Positions 38,389 to 48,875 of a stretch of DNA of 64,000 bases are shown here, in pieces; within the stretch, counting starts at the first letter, position 1, and every line of letters starts with the position of its first letter. This DNA is from Dicaeum eximium (lineage: Eukaryota > Chordata > Aves > Passeriformes > Dicaeidae), in NCBI GenBank assembly GCA_013396995.1, contig VWZP01008598.1, positions 277,382-341,381 on the forward strand. Direction: 5' to 3'. The notes beneath the pieces are model-generated. The model was given only the letters and a program-made list of their open reading frames with translations. It did not search any database and was not told the origin of the DNA. Made by a program: the position numbers and the translations under genes.

Positions 38389-39799
38389 ACTCCTGAAGAG
38401 GTTCTTAAAGGCAAACTAAAATACAGAAGAGCAGTAAGTGGCAGTAAAAACAGTTTGCAGCGGCATGCCTCTCTTCATAGAAATACATTAGGTTAATGGC
38501 CATTCTGGACCTCTTCATTATCTTGCTTGGCCATGCTTGGATTTCACAACTAGTGTGATGATCATAAGTATTATAATTACACCGTCTTAACTTCTAACAA
38601 TTATCTTATTGTAGATATATACCCAGATGAGATGGAAATAAGTCCATAAACAGACCAAAACTACTTTTTAGAATGAGACTTCCTAGGTTAATTAAAACCA
38701 TTCTTACATGAGATTTATTTCTTTCTTCATTAAGCTGGCCCTTTCTCACCATATGTTAAATACAAATGAATATACAAAAGTAGATTTTGAAAGTCTGAAC
38801 AGGTACACTAAAACTGAGTCATAATAACCCTTTCATCATCCCGACCGTGTGTAATTGTCCTGCACCAAAGGCATGCATGTATGTATATATGAATATAAAA
38901 TTAATACATATAAAAAGCAAACCAGTAGCTATAATTTAGGGACCCAATCATGGACATCTGCAAGCATACTGCATTTTAGAAAAATGCACAAGCTTGAAGG
39001 TTTTGATATAGATAATTTTTATAAATGTCTCTTTTTATGAATTTTGGTCAGATCTTCATGACATATTAAAAAATCTACTAGTCTATACATGCACAGTTCA
39101 GATACTCAGTTTTTTCATGTACACTCTTTAATCTGTTGCAGAATAATCTGCCAGAGAGGAAGGTTCATCCCAGCACTATCACCAGTAGACGGAATGGCCG
39201 AATAAACATGGTTTTAATATTTTGTTCCCAGGGCTTAATTCACCCCTCACAGAAATGAACATATGCATAGACAAAATATTCTCCTTCAAACACAATAGTT
39301 AGTATTGTTAAATTAAAGGGAAATTTATCTGTGGGTTCTAAAATGTAAAAATGCATTAATGATTCTTTATCTTGTTTCTATATCACAGATAGCATTGTGG
39401 TGTGCTTTAACGGTTATGAACAAGGTTCTGTAGGTAATTACTTATACACCATTAAAATACTGGTATTCATAAAGCCAAAAGCACACTAAAATCCAACCAT
39501 CTTTCCTATTGGGTGTAACAAAGGCAATCTTGGATAATTTCTGCATGAGGAAAGTTGTGGCCAGAAGTACTATAACAAAACTTAACTTCTTTAAAAATTG
39601 TCAGGAACTCTTATCTCAGGATCTAAGGTGTTCACTGTCAGAAGTGACTAATGGCTTTGATGATTTCTACAGTTTTGGGGTCAGTCAAGGGGAGATTTCA
39701 ACCAGCTGGGTTTCTACAGGTGATTAGCACCTACTGGACTATCCTGAAATATCTTTGTTGTCAGCAGAGTTATGCAGTAGTTCTTCCTGGAAATTCTTT
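38389..39799. other. Non-coding stretch, nothing recognised
   Basis: Ordinary AT-rich sequence between the large CR1 copy and the TATC microsatellite. There is no motif, repeat body or convincing frame. Confidence 0.55.
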
Positions 39800-39813
39800 T
39801 ATCTATCTGTCTG

Positions 39814-39860
<47 letters not shown>

Positions 39861-39899
39861 GTCTATCTGTCTATCTATCTATCTATCGATCTATCTATC

Positions 39900-39954
<55 letters not shown>

Positions 39955-39970
39955 ATCATCATCATCTACC
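39800..39970 (+). repeat. (TATC)n tetranucleotide microsatellite
   Basis: About 170 bases of TATC/ATCT units with interruptions: TGTC variants at the start and middle, one TCGATC, a TATCATC break near 39897-39903, and an ATC trinucleotide run near 39954-39966. The interruptions divide it into two longer pure blocks. The apparent open frames rich in YLSI and SIYL across it are translation of the repeat. Such arrays are usually length-polymorphic, and the assembled length may not be exact. Confidence 0.97.
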
Positions 39971-40293
39971 TATCCATTTATGTATCTTTAAGGTTGTAGC
40001 TGAAATAGGCACACAAATTAAAATGTTTCATTCTTGTTTTGTGTTCCTGCACTCCCTCTTCTGGCTTTCTAGAATTATCTAGCAAACATCTGATGCCCAT
40101 GTCTTATGATCCACTCTGATTTTTGTTGTAAATGCATCAGCTGTAAAGTTAAGGTGCACTTTTGTAGCAGACATCAGAAAAGGGACTACTACTAAATAAA
40201 TCAGGAAATTATCATAGCAGCCAAGCGCTTCCGTACAAATCTGTCCTGAGTAGAAGTTCTCTGGACTTTTGGAGACCAAAAGTAATCCCAGTC

Positions 40294-40323
40294 CCATTGC
40301 ACCAAGTAATCTTGGTGCAATGG
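40294..40323. repeat. Perfect inverted repeat, 13-bp arms, 4-base loop
   Basis: The left arm ccattgcaccaag (40294-40306) is exactly complementary to cttggtgcaatgg (40311-40323), with loop taat. Pairing stops abruptly outside the arms, so it is shorter than a microRNA precursor. It lies in unannotated AT-rich DNA about 320 bases after the microsatellite. Function unknown. Confidence 0.88.
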
Positions 40324-42118
40324 CTGCCATACTATGGATATTAGATAAGAACAGGAATAAAAGAAAGTTTCATCAGAGTGGAATGAAACACGTTCTCCAG
40401 TTTTCTAGCTTGTTCTCTTGTACTGTGCAGTAGAATTTTGTATTGAATTTTTTCCCAGAAACTAATAGTAGAATTCTTTTTTTCACAAGCTTTCTTCTAA
40501 ACTGTGTTACAAGAGCACCGTTCTCTTGCACTGTTAAAAATCCAACTATTATGGTAATATACAGCTGAAATCAATTTTAATGATTTTCATTGCTGAGTGT
40601 GAGGGAAAACTGAAACATGGAGAATGAAATTTTGCATTTTAAATATTGTTCACTCTTAATATTCTTCCAAACATCTTTCCGAAGACCATATATCTGTATG
40701 TTTACCTCCCTTGTGACCATGTAGGAAAACTGGCCTTGGCCAATACTGGAAAATGAAATAAACAACACTCTGTTGCACACCTTATGTTATATTTATATGC
40801 CCTTTTCTAAGTCGTAAACAGTGGTTTCTATGTGAAGCACCAAAATGCATGTAACAAATTCAGAGGAAAAGTCTCAGGATTATGGAAACTGTTCAAATGC
40901 AAACTGAATCACTGTTTACTTGTTGTGGATATTATCCCTCTTTCAATAAACTTTGTGCATCTGTAAGAAACTCCTGAGATGGTTTGATAAGTGTTTTCAG
41001 TGTATTTAACAAGAAATAGATTACATATAGACCTCACATTTTCAGTGTTGGAGTTCTACTTTAGTAAAGCAACATGAAAATATGATTCAAAATGTATATT
41101 TAACACAGGATCCAGCATATCCATTTCAGTATGTGAAATCCAGCTCCTCCATGAATTTCAAAGTTCAAGGAGGTCCTAAAACTCAATGGCTTTAGATAAA
41201 TGTTCCTTGATTGAAGGGAATTGCTGCCATGGTGAAGCTTTAGGATGCAGAATGGTGATGTTTCCTGCCCCAGCTCCCCCAGTGTTTGTTGCTGTCACCT
41301 ATGCCACACACCTGCCTGAAAGCTGCCAGAGGAGGAGGGACCAGACAAGCAGTTTCTATATGCATGAAAAGGACCTTCCATGGTTTTGGGCTCTACTCTT
41401 AGCCCCTGTCACTTAGTGGAATCTCTGCTCTAGTCCTATAAGAACAGTCATCTGTGACCCAGGTGAGTCATGCCATTTATTACCTCACAACTGGCATATT
41501 TGCTCAGATCTAACACAAAGTGTTTGCTTAGTTTGGTGTATTGCTGTCACAGTGCATTACAGTCTGAGTAGGGAATGAAGTCTCATTCATCTTCTGGAAA
41601 GCCCACAGCAATTCTTCTGGGTATAAAATCCTAGGCTGTGGGACTTTCAGAGCAATGAGCCTCTTAAATATCAGCTGGTGCATAACAGCGATATTGTGGT
41701 TTGAGGACTTGGGTGTTGCAGAAGAGTGGTTTTATGGGAAATCACTGGCAATTATTACCCTGCATAAAGATCCTCTTGTACATAATTATATGCAAGATTA
41801 GAATCAGTAATTCTGTAGGTTTTGGTCTTCATGTATGATGGGATAATTCACAAGAAGTAAATTTTGTTACACCACACAATAAAAGTTGCTGTACCACAGC
41901 CAGGCTTCGCGGCTATCAATTCTTATCAAAGTGAAATGTACAGGATTTTGGAGAAAAAAAAAAAAAAAAGGGAAACAAACACCACCCTCACTATCTGGTA
42001 TTAGAAGATATAATTTGATGGTTTTCAGGGTCACCTACCCTGTGTAGTTCACACAGTAACCGTGGGTTAAGGCATTAAAGAAAAAATAAAACAAAGCTTA
42101 TTGATCACTTTTCTTTCA
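40324..42118. other. Non-coding flank of the CpG island
   Basis: AT-rich sequence with an A16 run at 41954-41969 and a CAATAAACTTTG motif near 40944 that resembles a polyadenylation context but has no transcript evidence. No coding exon is recognised. The interval ends with a pyrimidine stretch and CAG (ttttctttcag at 42109-42119), which is acceptable as a splice acceptor but unproven. Confidence 0.5.
41954..41969. repeat. Poly-A run (16)
   Basis: An uninterrupted A tract, 200 bases before the CpG island, with no retroposon body attached. Confidence 0.85.
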
Positions 42119-42219
42119 GGGAGACGGAGAACAAAATCGGAGCTCTGATATTCGATGTTTCCAGCGAGCAAAAGTCACGAGTTGGGCACTCGTCACTCCG
42201 GCGCTAGCGGGCCGCGGGG

Positions 42220-42387
42220 ATGCTGAAGCGCCAGGGCCTGGGCAGCAGCCGGTACCCAGCTTGGAGCCGGCCAGCGGGTGCGGAGCGGGGCTGCGGCCGC
42301 CCTCTCCCGGCAGGGCCCCGGCGCGGAGCGGCCCGGCTGGGCTGGGCTGGGCTCCCCCGGCGGCTCGCTCGCTTCGGGGGCGAATAG
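42220..42387 (+). CDS. Small open frame (55 codons) in the CpG island; uORF or first-exon start
   Basis: An ATG at 42220 in the context gcggggATGC (purine at -3, C at +4) opens a 55-residue frame that begins MLKRQGLGSSRYPAW and ends at TAG 42385-42387. The product is rich in Arg, Gly, Pro and Ala, as any frame through a CpG island would be, and I recognise no domain, signal peptide or membrane segment. It could be a small upstream ORF, part of a first coding exon spliced out before the stop, or chance. A splice-acceptor-like sequence ends at 42119, 100 bases upstream. Another open frame (42261-42512, 83 codons) overlaps it in a different phase, so frame alone gives little support. Confidence 0.12.
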   Translation: MLKRQGLGSSRYPAWSRPAGAERGCGRPLPAGPRRGAARLGWAGLPRRLARFGGE

Positions 42388-42618
42388 ACGTGCGACGCAG
42401 CGTGAACGCTGCAGGGCTGCTCAGCGGCGGCGGCTTTCTGGGAAGAGAAGCGGCATCAAAACATAAATACCTATTCCAAAGGCAAGGAGGTAGCCCCAGA
42501 TCCCTCGTTTAGGAGCTGCAGGAGGAGGGACGCCAGCCGCACCCCCGCGCGGGGGAAGCGGAGCGGCGGCGGGCGGAGGCGGGAGCGGGGGTCGACCCCC
42601 GCCCGCAGGTGCTGCCGA

Positions 42619-43613
42619 NNNNNNNNNNNNNNNNNNNNNNNNNNNNNNNNNNNNNNNNNNNNNNNNNNNNNNNNNNNNNNNNNNNNNNNNNNNNNNNNNN
42701 NNNNNNNNNNNNNNNNNNNNNNNNNNNNNNNNNNNNNNNNNNNNNNNNNNNNNNNNNNNNNNNNNNNNNNNNNNNNNNNNNNNNNNNNNNNNNNNNNNNN
42801 NNNNNNNNNNNNNNNNNNNNNNNNNNNNNNNNNNNNNNNNNNNNNNNNNNNNNNNNNNNNNNNNNNNNNNNNNNNNNNNNNNNNNNNNNNNNNNNNNNNN
42901 NNNNNNNNNNNNNNNNNNNNNNNNNNNNNNNNNNNNNNNNNNNNNNNNNNNNNNNNNNNNNNNNNNNNNNNNNNNNNNNNNNNNNNNNNNNNNNNNNNNN
43001 NNNNNNNNNNNNNNNNNNNNNNNNNNNNNNNNNNNNNNNNNNNNNNNNNNNNNNNNNNNNNNNNNNNNNNNNNNNNNNNNNNNNNNNNNNNNNNNNNNNN
43101 NNNNNNNNNNNNNNNNNNNNNNNNNNNNNNNNNNNNNNNNNNNNNNNNNNNNNNNNNNNNNNNNNNNNNNNNNNNNNNNNNNNNNNNNNNNNNNNNNNNN
43201 NNNNNNNNNNNNNNNNNNNNNNNNNNNNNNNNNNNNNNNNNNNNNNNNNNNNNNNNNNNNNNNNNNNNNNNNNNNNNNNNNNNNNNNNNNNNNNNNNNNN
43301 NNNNNNNNNNNNNNNNNNNNNNNNNNNNNNNNNNNNNNNNNNNNNNNNNNNNNNNNNNNNNNNNNNNNNNNNNNNNNNNNNNNNNNNNNNNNNNNNNNNN
43401 NNNNNNNNNNNNNNNNNNNNNNNNNNNNNNNNNNNNNNNNNNNNNNNNNNNNNNNNNNNNNNNNNNNNNNNNNNNNNNNNNNNNNNNNNNNNNNNNNNNN
43501 NNNNNNNNNNNNNNNNNNNNNNNNNNNNNNNNNNNNNNNNNNNNNNNNNNNNNNNNNNNNNNNNNNNNNNNNNNNNNNNNNNNNNNNNNNNNNNNNNNNN
43601 NNNNNNNNNNNNN
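42619..43613. other. Assembly gap (995 N)
   Basis: A continuous run of N inside the CpG island. Very GC-rich bird promoters are often missing from short-read assemblies. The three long 'proteins' of 395-419 residues read across this gap consist mostly of unknown residues and are not genes. The true length of the missing piece may differ from 995. Confidence 0.99.
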
Positions 43614-43865
43614 GGCGGGGCCCGGGGGCGGCGTGCGGGGCAGCGGCTGCGGCCGCACCCGCGGAGGTTAATGCGCGGGGTCAGGCCCGGGCGGAGACTG
43701 CGGCCGCAGCAAGTGTCAGCACCGCCGCGGGCGCCGCTCGGGAGGAGAAGGCTCAACTTTGAAGCAAGTGCATCCCCGCAGGCAGCCAGCCTCGAGCTCG
43801 GGTTGGTACCCAGCCGCCGCCTCCGAGGGCATGCCTCCCCCTCGACCTGGCATCCGAGAGCTTCT
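43614..43865. promoter_or_regulatory. Right shoulder of the CpG island
   Basis: GC-rich sequence with GC-box-like motifs and two gcggccgc sites, likely 5' untranslated or proximal promoter DNA. Possible weak splice donors (gaggttaatg near 43665) exist, but none is strong. The open frame on the plus strand to 43868 is arginine-rich and unrecognised. Beyond 43870 the sequence becomes AT-rich within about 100 bases. Confidence 0.55.
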
Positions 43866-44810
43866 TAGGGGGTGGGAGGGTGTGCGTGTGCTCCTTTTTT
43901 CTAAGTTTATGCTCACACAAGTGATCAAACCGCTGATGAATTTCAGATGAAATGATTGTTCTGAAATGTGGGTGGTGATTATGCAAAGCCACAGTGTGCA
44001 GCCTTGTAAAGCAAGTGGATACTGGGTCTAAAAAGTTACATTTGTGAAGTTTTTTGGCTCAAAGCCTTCCCAAAGTTTATTTGGAATATCTTTTCCTTGC
44101 AGAACTAATACAACTGTTCAGCTCTCCCCTGAGAATGGTGTAAAGTAAATATAGGAGTTCCTGAAAAATAACAGTGAGTACATTTCAAATCAGCAACGTT
44201 TTGTTGTTAACTTTATAGGAGTATCTCTTAACCTGCCAAGGCTCAAAATGTGTAACAAACACAGAGAGAATGCCAATGATAATAGCAGTGCAGGAAATGT
44301 ACCGTGTGTTAATTGCTTTAATATAAACATGATTGTCTATGAGCTGTGTTTCATGATACTGCAGTTATGATGCAATTTCAGCCAGGGATGTTTTGAAGTG
44401 TATTCAATAGCAAAAAAGTTTTCTTTTGCTTTTATCCCTTAGCTGCCTGATTGCCCTTGGTTAAAATATTTGTCGTTTGGAAAGAGAGGGAAACTGAGTA
44501 AGAACTGGGCTGAATCCTGTATCTGTGACTGAGGATGTTGTTTCCTCCTCTTTCTCCTTCTTTGTTTCTCCTCCTTTCCCCCAAATGCACGCACACATGT
44601 ATGCCATCTCATCTTCAGTTATGTAATCTTGTAGACATTTATGGATCATTCATTGTTCGCATTAGTCCCATTCTTTCCATGTCATTCCTGCTTGATTGAG
44701 TGGTTTAGGGAGAATATTACAGAGGAAAGAAAATACATTGAAATTTACATAAAGTTCTTTCAGTTTGAGCTGCAAGTTTGCTTTCTTTGAAGGTTTTCGT
44801 TCCTTGATTC
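43866..44810. other. Non-coding sequence right of the island
   Basis: Composition falls back to AT-rich. No coding or repeat signal was seen. If transcription runs rightwards from the island this is the start of the first intron; that is inference. Confidence 0.5.
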
Positions 44811-44859
44811 CCACTTTTTTTTTCTTATTTTTCTTTTTTTTTTCTTTTTCTTTTTTTAG
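44811..44859 (+). repeat. Polypyrimidine tract ending in TAG
   Basis: About 49 bases of almost pure T with a few C, one A and a terminal TTTTTTTAG. It is low-complexity sequence, but also has exactly the form of a strong 3' splice site tract on the plus strand. Confidence 0.85.
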
Positions 44860-44941
44860 CTGTATAAGTAGGTGGTAAGGATCTAATCTGATGACCAGTA
44901 ACTAGATAAGGAGGAGGAACAGCAGCAGTGACAGCTTGCTG
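44860..44941 (+). other. Candidate non-coding (5' UTR) exon
   Basis: An 82-base segment is bounded on the left by the long T-rich tract plus TAG and on the right by GCTTGCTG|GTAAAAG, a reasonable splice donor. It contains gaggaggaacagcagcagtg, a purine-rich stretch of the kind exonic enhancers use. Several stop codons occur, so it would be untranslated. It lies about 1 kb from the right edge of the CpG island, a plausible place for a second untranslated exon. Chance matches of this quality are common, so confidence is low. Confidence 0.15.
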
Positions 44942-45528
44942 GTAAAAGTCCCTCTTGTGTACTGTTAGCAAAATATCCATTAACACACGTCATAAAGCTG
45001 TTAAAAGTACTGCAGCAGCTTTTAAAATTCACTAGTCAGAGAATAGAAAGGTTAGTGTGGTTAAAACAGGAGCATGATATGTAACGGGTATTAGTAAAAT
45101 ATACTGTCAGTACAGTCTGTGGATCTGAGTGTTTGAATTGACTCGTCTTGAGGAAAACTTGAATCACAATTTATTCATACTGGAAAGGTTGCATAGGGGT
45201 AATTGACTTTTCTTTTTTCTCTCCTTGTAGTCTCTTTGAAACTCACTGTGCACTACAATATATCTGCCTTCTCTGTGGTTTGCAACTTTGCTTTGAGTAT
45301 CATTGTCTGAGGATTTGTTCTAATGAACGATTNGAAAACTGGTTTCTATACTTACCATTTTGATATTTTTCCTTATATTCTCCATATGCTAGGGAAAACT
45401 TCCTAGGTGAGCAGTACAGACAGATTTTGCTGAGGGGAGAGGAAAAACTCTTACCTGCTTACTCTGTAGCAGTCTTGGTAAAAAAGTATCTGCAGTTCTG
45501 CAGTTGTCATTATATAACCTGACCACTG
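44942..45528. other. Non-coding, possible second acceptor
   Basis: Contains another good acceptor-like site (ttttctctccttgtag, ending at 45230) with no clear donor paired to it. A single unresolved base (n) lies at 45333. No coding signal. Confidence 0.4.
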
Positions 45529-45651
45529 GTGTTCTTAAAAACAAGTACTTCTTTGTTCTTGCTGTTTGGGTACAACATATTCTGTTGTCCTACAAAGTTA
45601 TTTTTTAATGCCCTTTTACCCTGGTTCTCATCAAACAAAGCTTATTATGGA
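45529..45651 (+). repeat. Unclassified dispersed repeat, copy 2
   Basis: Direct-orientation partner of 37641-37763: the same ordered blocks (TTCTTGCTGTT, GGTAC, TGTTGT-CTACAAAGT, then CC-T--T and TTATG). A weaker third similarity, CAGCCTACAAAGTGGT, occurs near 45859-45874 and may or may not belong. The two good copies are about 7.9 kb apart on either side of the CpG island. Divergence appears moderate to high, consistent with an old element. Confidence 0.6.
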
Positions 45652-48395
45652 ACGTAAAATTGTAACTGTTGCTGAAACACTGCTGTGTGCATTGAACTTC
45701 CTGACAGCAATGCTGCGAGGTAGCGAATTACAGATCAGATAGGAGTAATACGGTGCTCCACCCTTCCTTCCGCTCTTTGTTTTTGTCTACCTAGTAGAAG
45801 TCTCTTTGATTTTAAGGTTTGGGCTCACAGACATGTGTTCTTACCATGTCCAGCCTACAAAGTGGTGTTGGAATATGATCTCATGTTTTCCATGTTGATA
45901 CACAGGGGGCAGAGCTCCCATGTTCACGCATAAGACTTGTTGCTTTCTTCTTTTGCTGCTCTAGATGGCTTCATGTGATGGATGGAGTGAGTGGCTAATG
46001 CTTATAGATTTAAGTGTAACTAGAAAAGGCTTCCCCAGATCTCTACCAGTGCACCTGTACAGTAACATGCAGTGTTCTCCTGTTCCGATAACAAGCTGTT
46101 GTTGTTGTTTTGGTTTGTATTGCCTGTATTGCCAGCCACAGTGTTTCTAATTCTGTGATTCTCAAATAAGGATTTGCTTGGGACTTAGATGGGACCATCA
46201 AGTACAATTTTCCTCTCCAGCTGAGATTTTGCTGTCACTTGATACTCAGTTTCCTTGAAATAAACAATCTCTTTAAAATTTACGAGCTTTCTTTGTCATC
46301 CTGTGCTGCGAATGTGCAGCATGTCCTTCTGTTAAAAGAACTCTCCACATTTGTAGAAGGTGATGGGGTTTTTGGAACCCTGGGAGCTAGAAAACATCAT
46401 GTACCCTTGAATCAAGCAAAATGTCTCTTCTGGTCTTTTTCTCTGCACAGTTATACCTGGGTCTAGTAGACTTTCTCCTCTTCTGTGTCACTGAACTGTC
46501 TGGAATGTACAATTTGAGTGAGAATGGGTTGGTCAGATTTGACTCCCCATTCAGTTATCATTCTATTAAAAAGGAGATTAAAAAAAAAAAAAAAAAAACC
46601 TTTACAGTTATGTTGTCTTTGTTGTTGTTCGAACACTTGAATCTACAAATGGCTTTGTAACAGCTATTAGACCATGTTCAGCAAGGTATCTTCAAAAGAT
46701 TCCCTGCTTTGAGTGAGGGTATTTTTTTTAAGTTTCTTGTATTTAAGGCAAGAGAAATGTGCCAAGTACATGTTGTTAAACTTGTATCAATTTAACAGAG
46801 CAACTGTTTAAAGGATTTAGAATAATTTTTCTTCTACTCAAGTCAGTTACTTTTTTTTTTATTTTATTCTTTCTCCTCGCTCTTCAAATATAGCACTGGA
46901 AAAGGAAAGAAAATAAAAGCGATTGGCAGAAGTCAGAATGTTGGCAAGCATTTGATAGTACTGATCTAAGAGGTGATAATATATATGTGACACTTAAATA
47001 AACTGCATGCATATGGTTTTAGAGAGATTAATGGAAGAAGAGTCACAAACTTGCAGAGCTGTCTTTTGCTCAGCATTTTTGCATCCAGCTGTTTGCAAGA
47101 ATTTGTGGTATGATCTTTCATTACTGCAAGTGTGAGACTCGAAAGAGAGATTGAAGATAATGTCATAACCTTCCTGCTAGCTTCCTCTGTTTTCCGATCA
47201 CTGTTAACATTGAAGAGGAATATTAATGAGAAGTCTATGCTCCAGGGGATAGCAAGCATGCTTCCTCTTCTCTGCATTTCAAATCTGACAGAGGAAAACT
47301 TCTGTGTTCTGGGCAGACACTTAGTGCCTGGTGCCACATGTGAGGTGCCCATCAGTAAGTAAGGTACTGATTTCTCAAGCCACTGAACACGTGGCTTTGT
47401 AAAGCACAAGCCTGCACTCAAGAGCAAGGTGAACAGGGATTCACGTGGTGCTTGTTTGCAAACCCTTGAAAGTGCATTGATTTATTCTTCCTAATGGCAG
47501 GTTTCCAGTGTGAGTATTTGATTTGTCTGCAGTAGGCTTGTTGTCAATGGCTGCTAGGAGAGGAAAGTTAATTGCGAGAAGTTAGTGGACAAGGAATTTT
47601 TTATTCTGCAATAAATCACACTACAACGAAGACTTGTAGGTACTGCTGGTAGGGATCCCCTATAGAAAAGTGTTTTAGTTTATGTATAAATGAACTCACT
47701 TTGGTGCATTTCCTAGGGAGCAGGCTATGGAGTTCTTTAGAAAGCTGAGTATACTACCTGGAGATGCTATGCAAATATGATAAATGACCTGTTCTTACCA
47801 CCTTTGAAGATGTAAGTCTTCTTACTACTGTTTCTGCTGTGGTCCATTTACAGTCAGATAGCACTGCAAAACTCCACAGAAACTAGCACTAGCAGAAGGG
47901 AGGCAGTGGGAACTACAAGTCAATGCTTAGGGGAAAGACGTCCCCTTTCAGATGGCATTAAGTTGATTTAAAATATTTGTGAAACATCATCTTCAGTAAA
48001 GATGGTGGAGGAGGTGTGAGAGGGTGGAAAAGAAGAAAAAAAAAAATTCCAAAATAGGTTTATTACAAAACTCTCTCTGTGTCCTACCTGTGTGTGTTTT
48101 CTCTTTTGCTTCTGCTTTTCTTACGATTTTTATTTCTTTGAGTTAAACTCTCTTTGTAGCTTCTTCCTCCATGTTTGCCATTTCTACATTGGTACCTTAT
48201 TCTTTGGTATTAATCTATCCCAGCTCTCATGATTTCAAGGTCTTTGCCCAGTCCTTAAATTCTTTATCTTGGGAACCCTTAGGTCATTATTCACATAAAT
48301 AATTCTGTTTAAGATTTCCAAGAAAAGCTATGGCCTGAAGTGTGTATCATCTCCTATGTTCTTAAAATCTCTAGCTCAAAAGGGCTTATTGTACA
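45652..48395. other. Non-coding stretch, no gene recognised
   Basis: Includes an A19 run at 46580-46598. The longest open frame in the window that is not gap-made (153 codons, minus, 46966-47427) lies here together with a 76-codon plus frame; neither shows a domain. A GTAAGT follows that plus frame at 47355, but no matching acceptor is evident. Best read as intron or intergenic DNA. Confidence 0.5.
46580..46598. repeat. Poly-A run (19)
   Basis: An uninterrupted A tract; no retroposon body recognised upstream of it. Confidence 0.85.
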
Positions 48396-48398
48396 CTC

Positions 48399-48875
48399 CT
48401 ATTTTATGGTTGGCATATGAAGTGTAAATCTGTCTCTGAAACACGGTGTCATCAGGGACGGTGTGATTTCTTTATCAGCTACATGGATGCATACATAATA
48501 ACCTGGCTCTTTTTCTTGTTGAGCTTGCTTCAATTGAAAGGGAGGACGGGTCACTGCTTCTAGAAGAGCTTCAGATTCTGGAGATGTGATGGCATTAAAC
48601 TCCCATTCTTTAATACAGCAGAGGAAGCTTGCCTGAAGATTGTCTAATTTGCCAGAGCCTTTTGTGGAAATCAGAGAGTGTGCATGAACCTGGACAAAAT
48701 GCTCCGTGTGGACCTTATTTTCCTCAATGAAAATGTATGAAGTTGACAACCCATATCAAATACATCCAACATTTTGAAGTTATACAAGAGGAGGCATATG
48801 CAGGGTTTAACAACAGGCTCAAATAATGCTGTCAGCACTTCAGCCACCTCCTTCAGCAGAGGTTTTTATGTGTAT
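48399..48875 (-). pseudogene. Protein-like minus-strand segment with an apparent frameshift; unidentified
   Basis: On the minus strand an open frame of 116 codons (48399-48749) has a composition more like a real protein than its neighbours, with segments such as GSGKLDNLQASFLCCIKEWE and ESEALLEAVTRPPFQLKQ. Directly upstream (about 48750-48870), in a different phase, lies another protein-like stretch, KEVAEVLTALFEPVVKPCIC, without a stop. One reading is a decayed exon or retrocopy broken by a frameshift near 48735-48750. I do not recognise the family, and there is no clear splice site, start or poly(A) tail. Chance remains quite possible. Confidence 0.15.

Larger units (their letters stand above)
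42165..43865. promoter_or_regulatory. CpG island, likely gene promoter, interrupted by an assembly gap
   Basis: GC content and CpG density rise sharply near 42165 and fall again near 43865. Both visible sides carry GC-box-like motifs (ggcggagg, gcgggcgg on the left; ggcggggcc at 43614 and gggggcgg near 43623 on the right) and gcggccgc at 42293, 43649 and 43700. Unmethylated islands like this mark most housekeeping and developmental promoters in vertebrates. No TATA box is visible. Because the central 995 bases are unread, the start site, direction and first exon cannot be placed. A bidirectional promoter is possible. Confidence 0.85.

Noticed and set aside
39651..40082. 143-codon plus-strand open frame rich in YLSI
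   Set aside because: It is translation of the TATC microsatellite.
40944..40956. AATAAA-type polyadenylation signal
   Set aside because: No upstream gene, retrocopy body or GT-rich downstream element; AATAAA is common by chance in AT-rich DNA.
43716..43736. REST/NRSF (RE1) site at TCAGCACC near the CpG island
   Set aside because: Only the left half-site matches; the GGACAG right half is replaced by unrelated GC-rich bases.
42471..43868. Three long 'proteins' of 395-419 residues on both strands
   Set aside because: They are almost entirely unknown residues read through the run of N; the real ends are GC-rich, low-information sequence.
46966..47427. 153-codon minus-strand open frame, the longest not crossing the gap
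   Set aside because: No domain or plausible exon boundaries are seen, and a plus-strand frame overlaps it. A length of about 150 codons is within what chance gives in 64 kb read in six frames.
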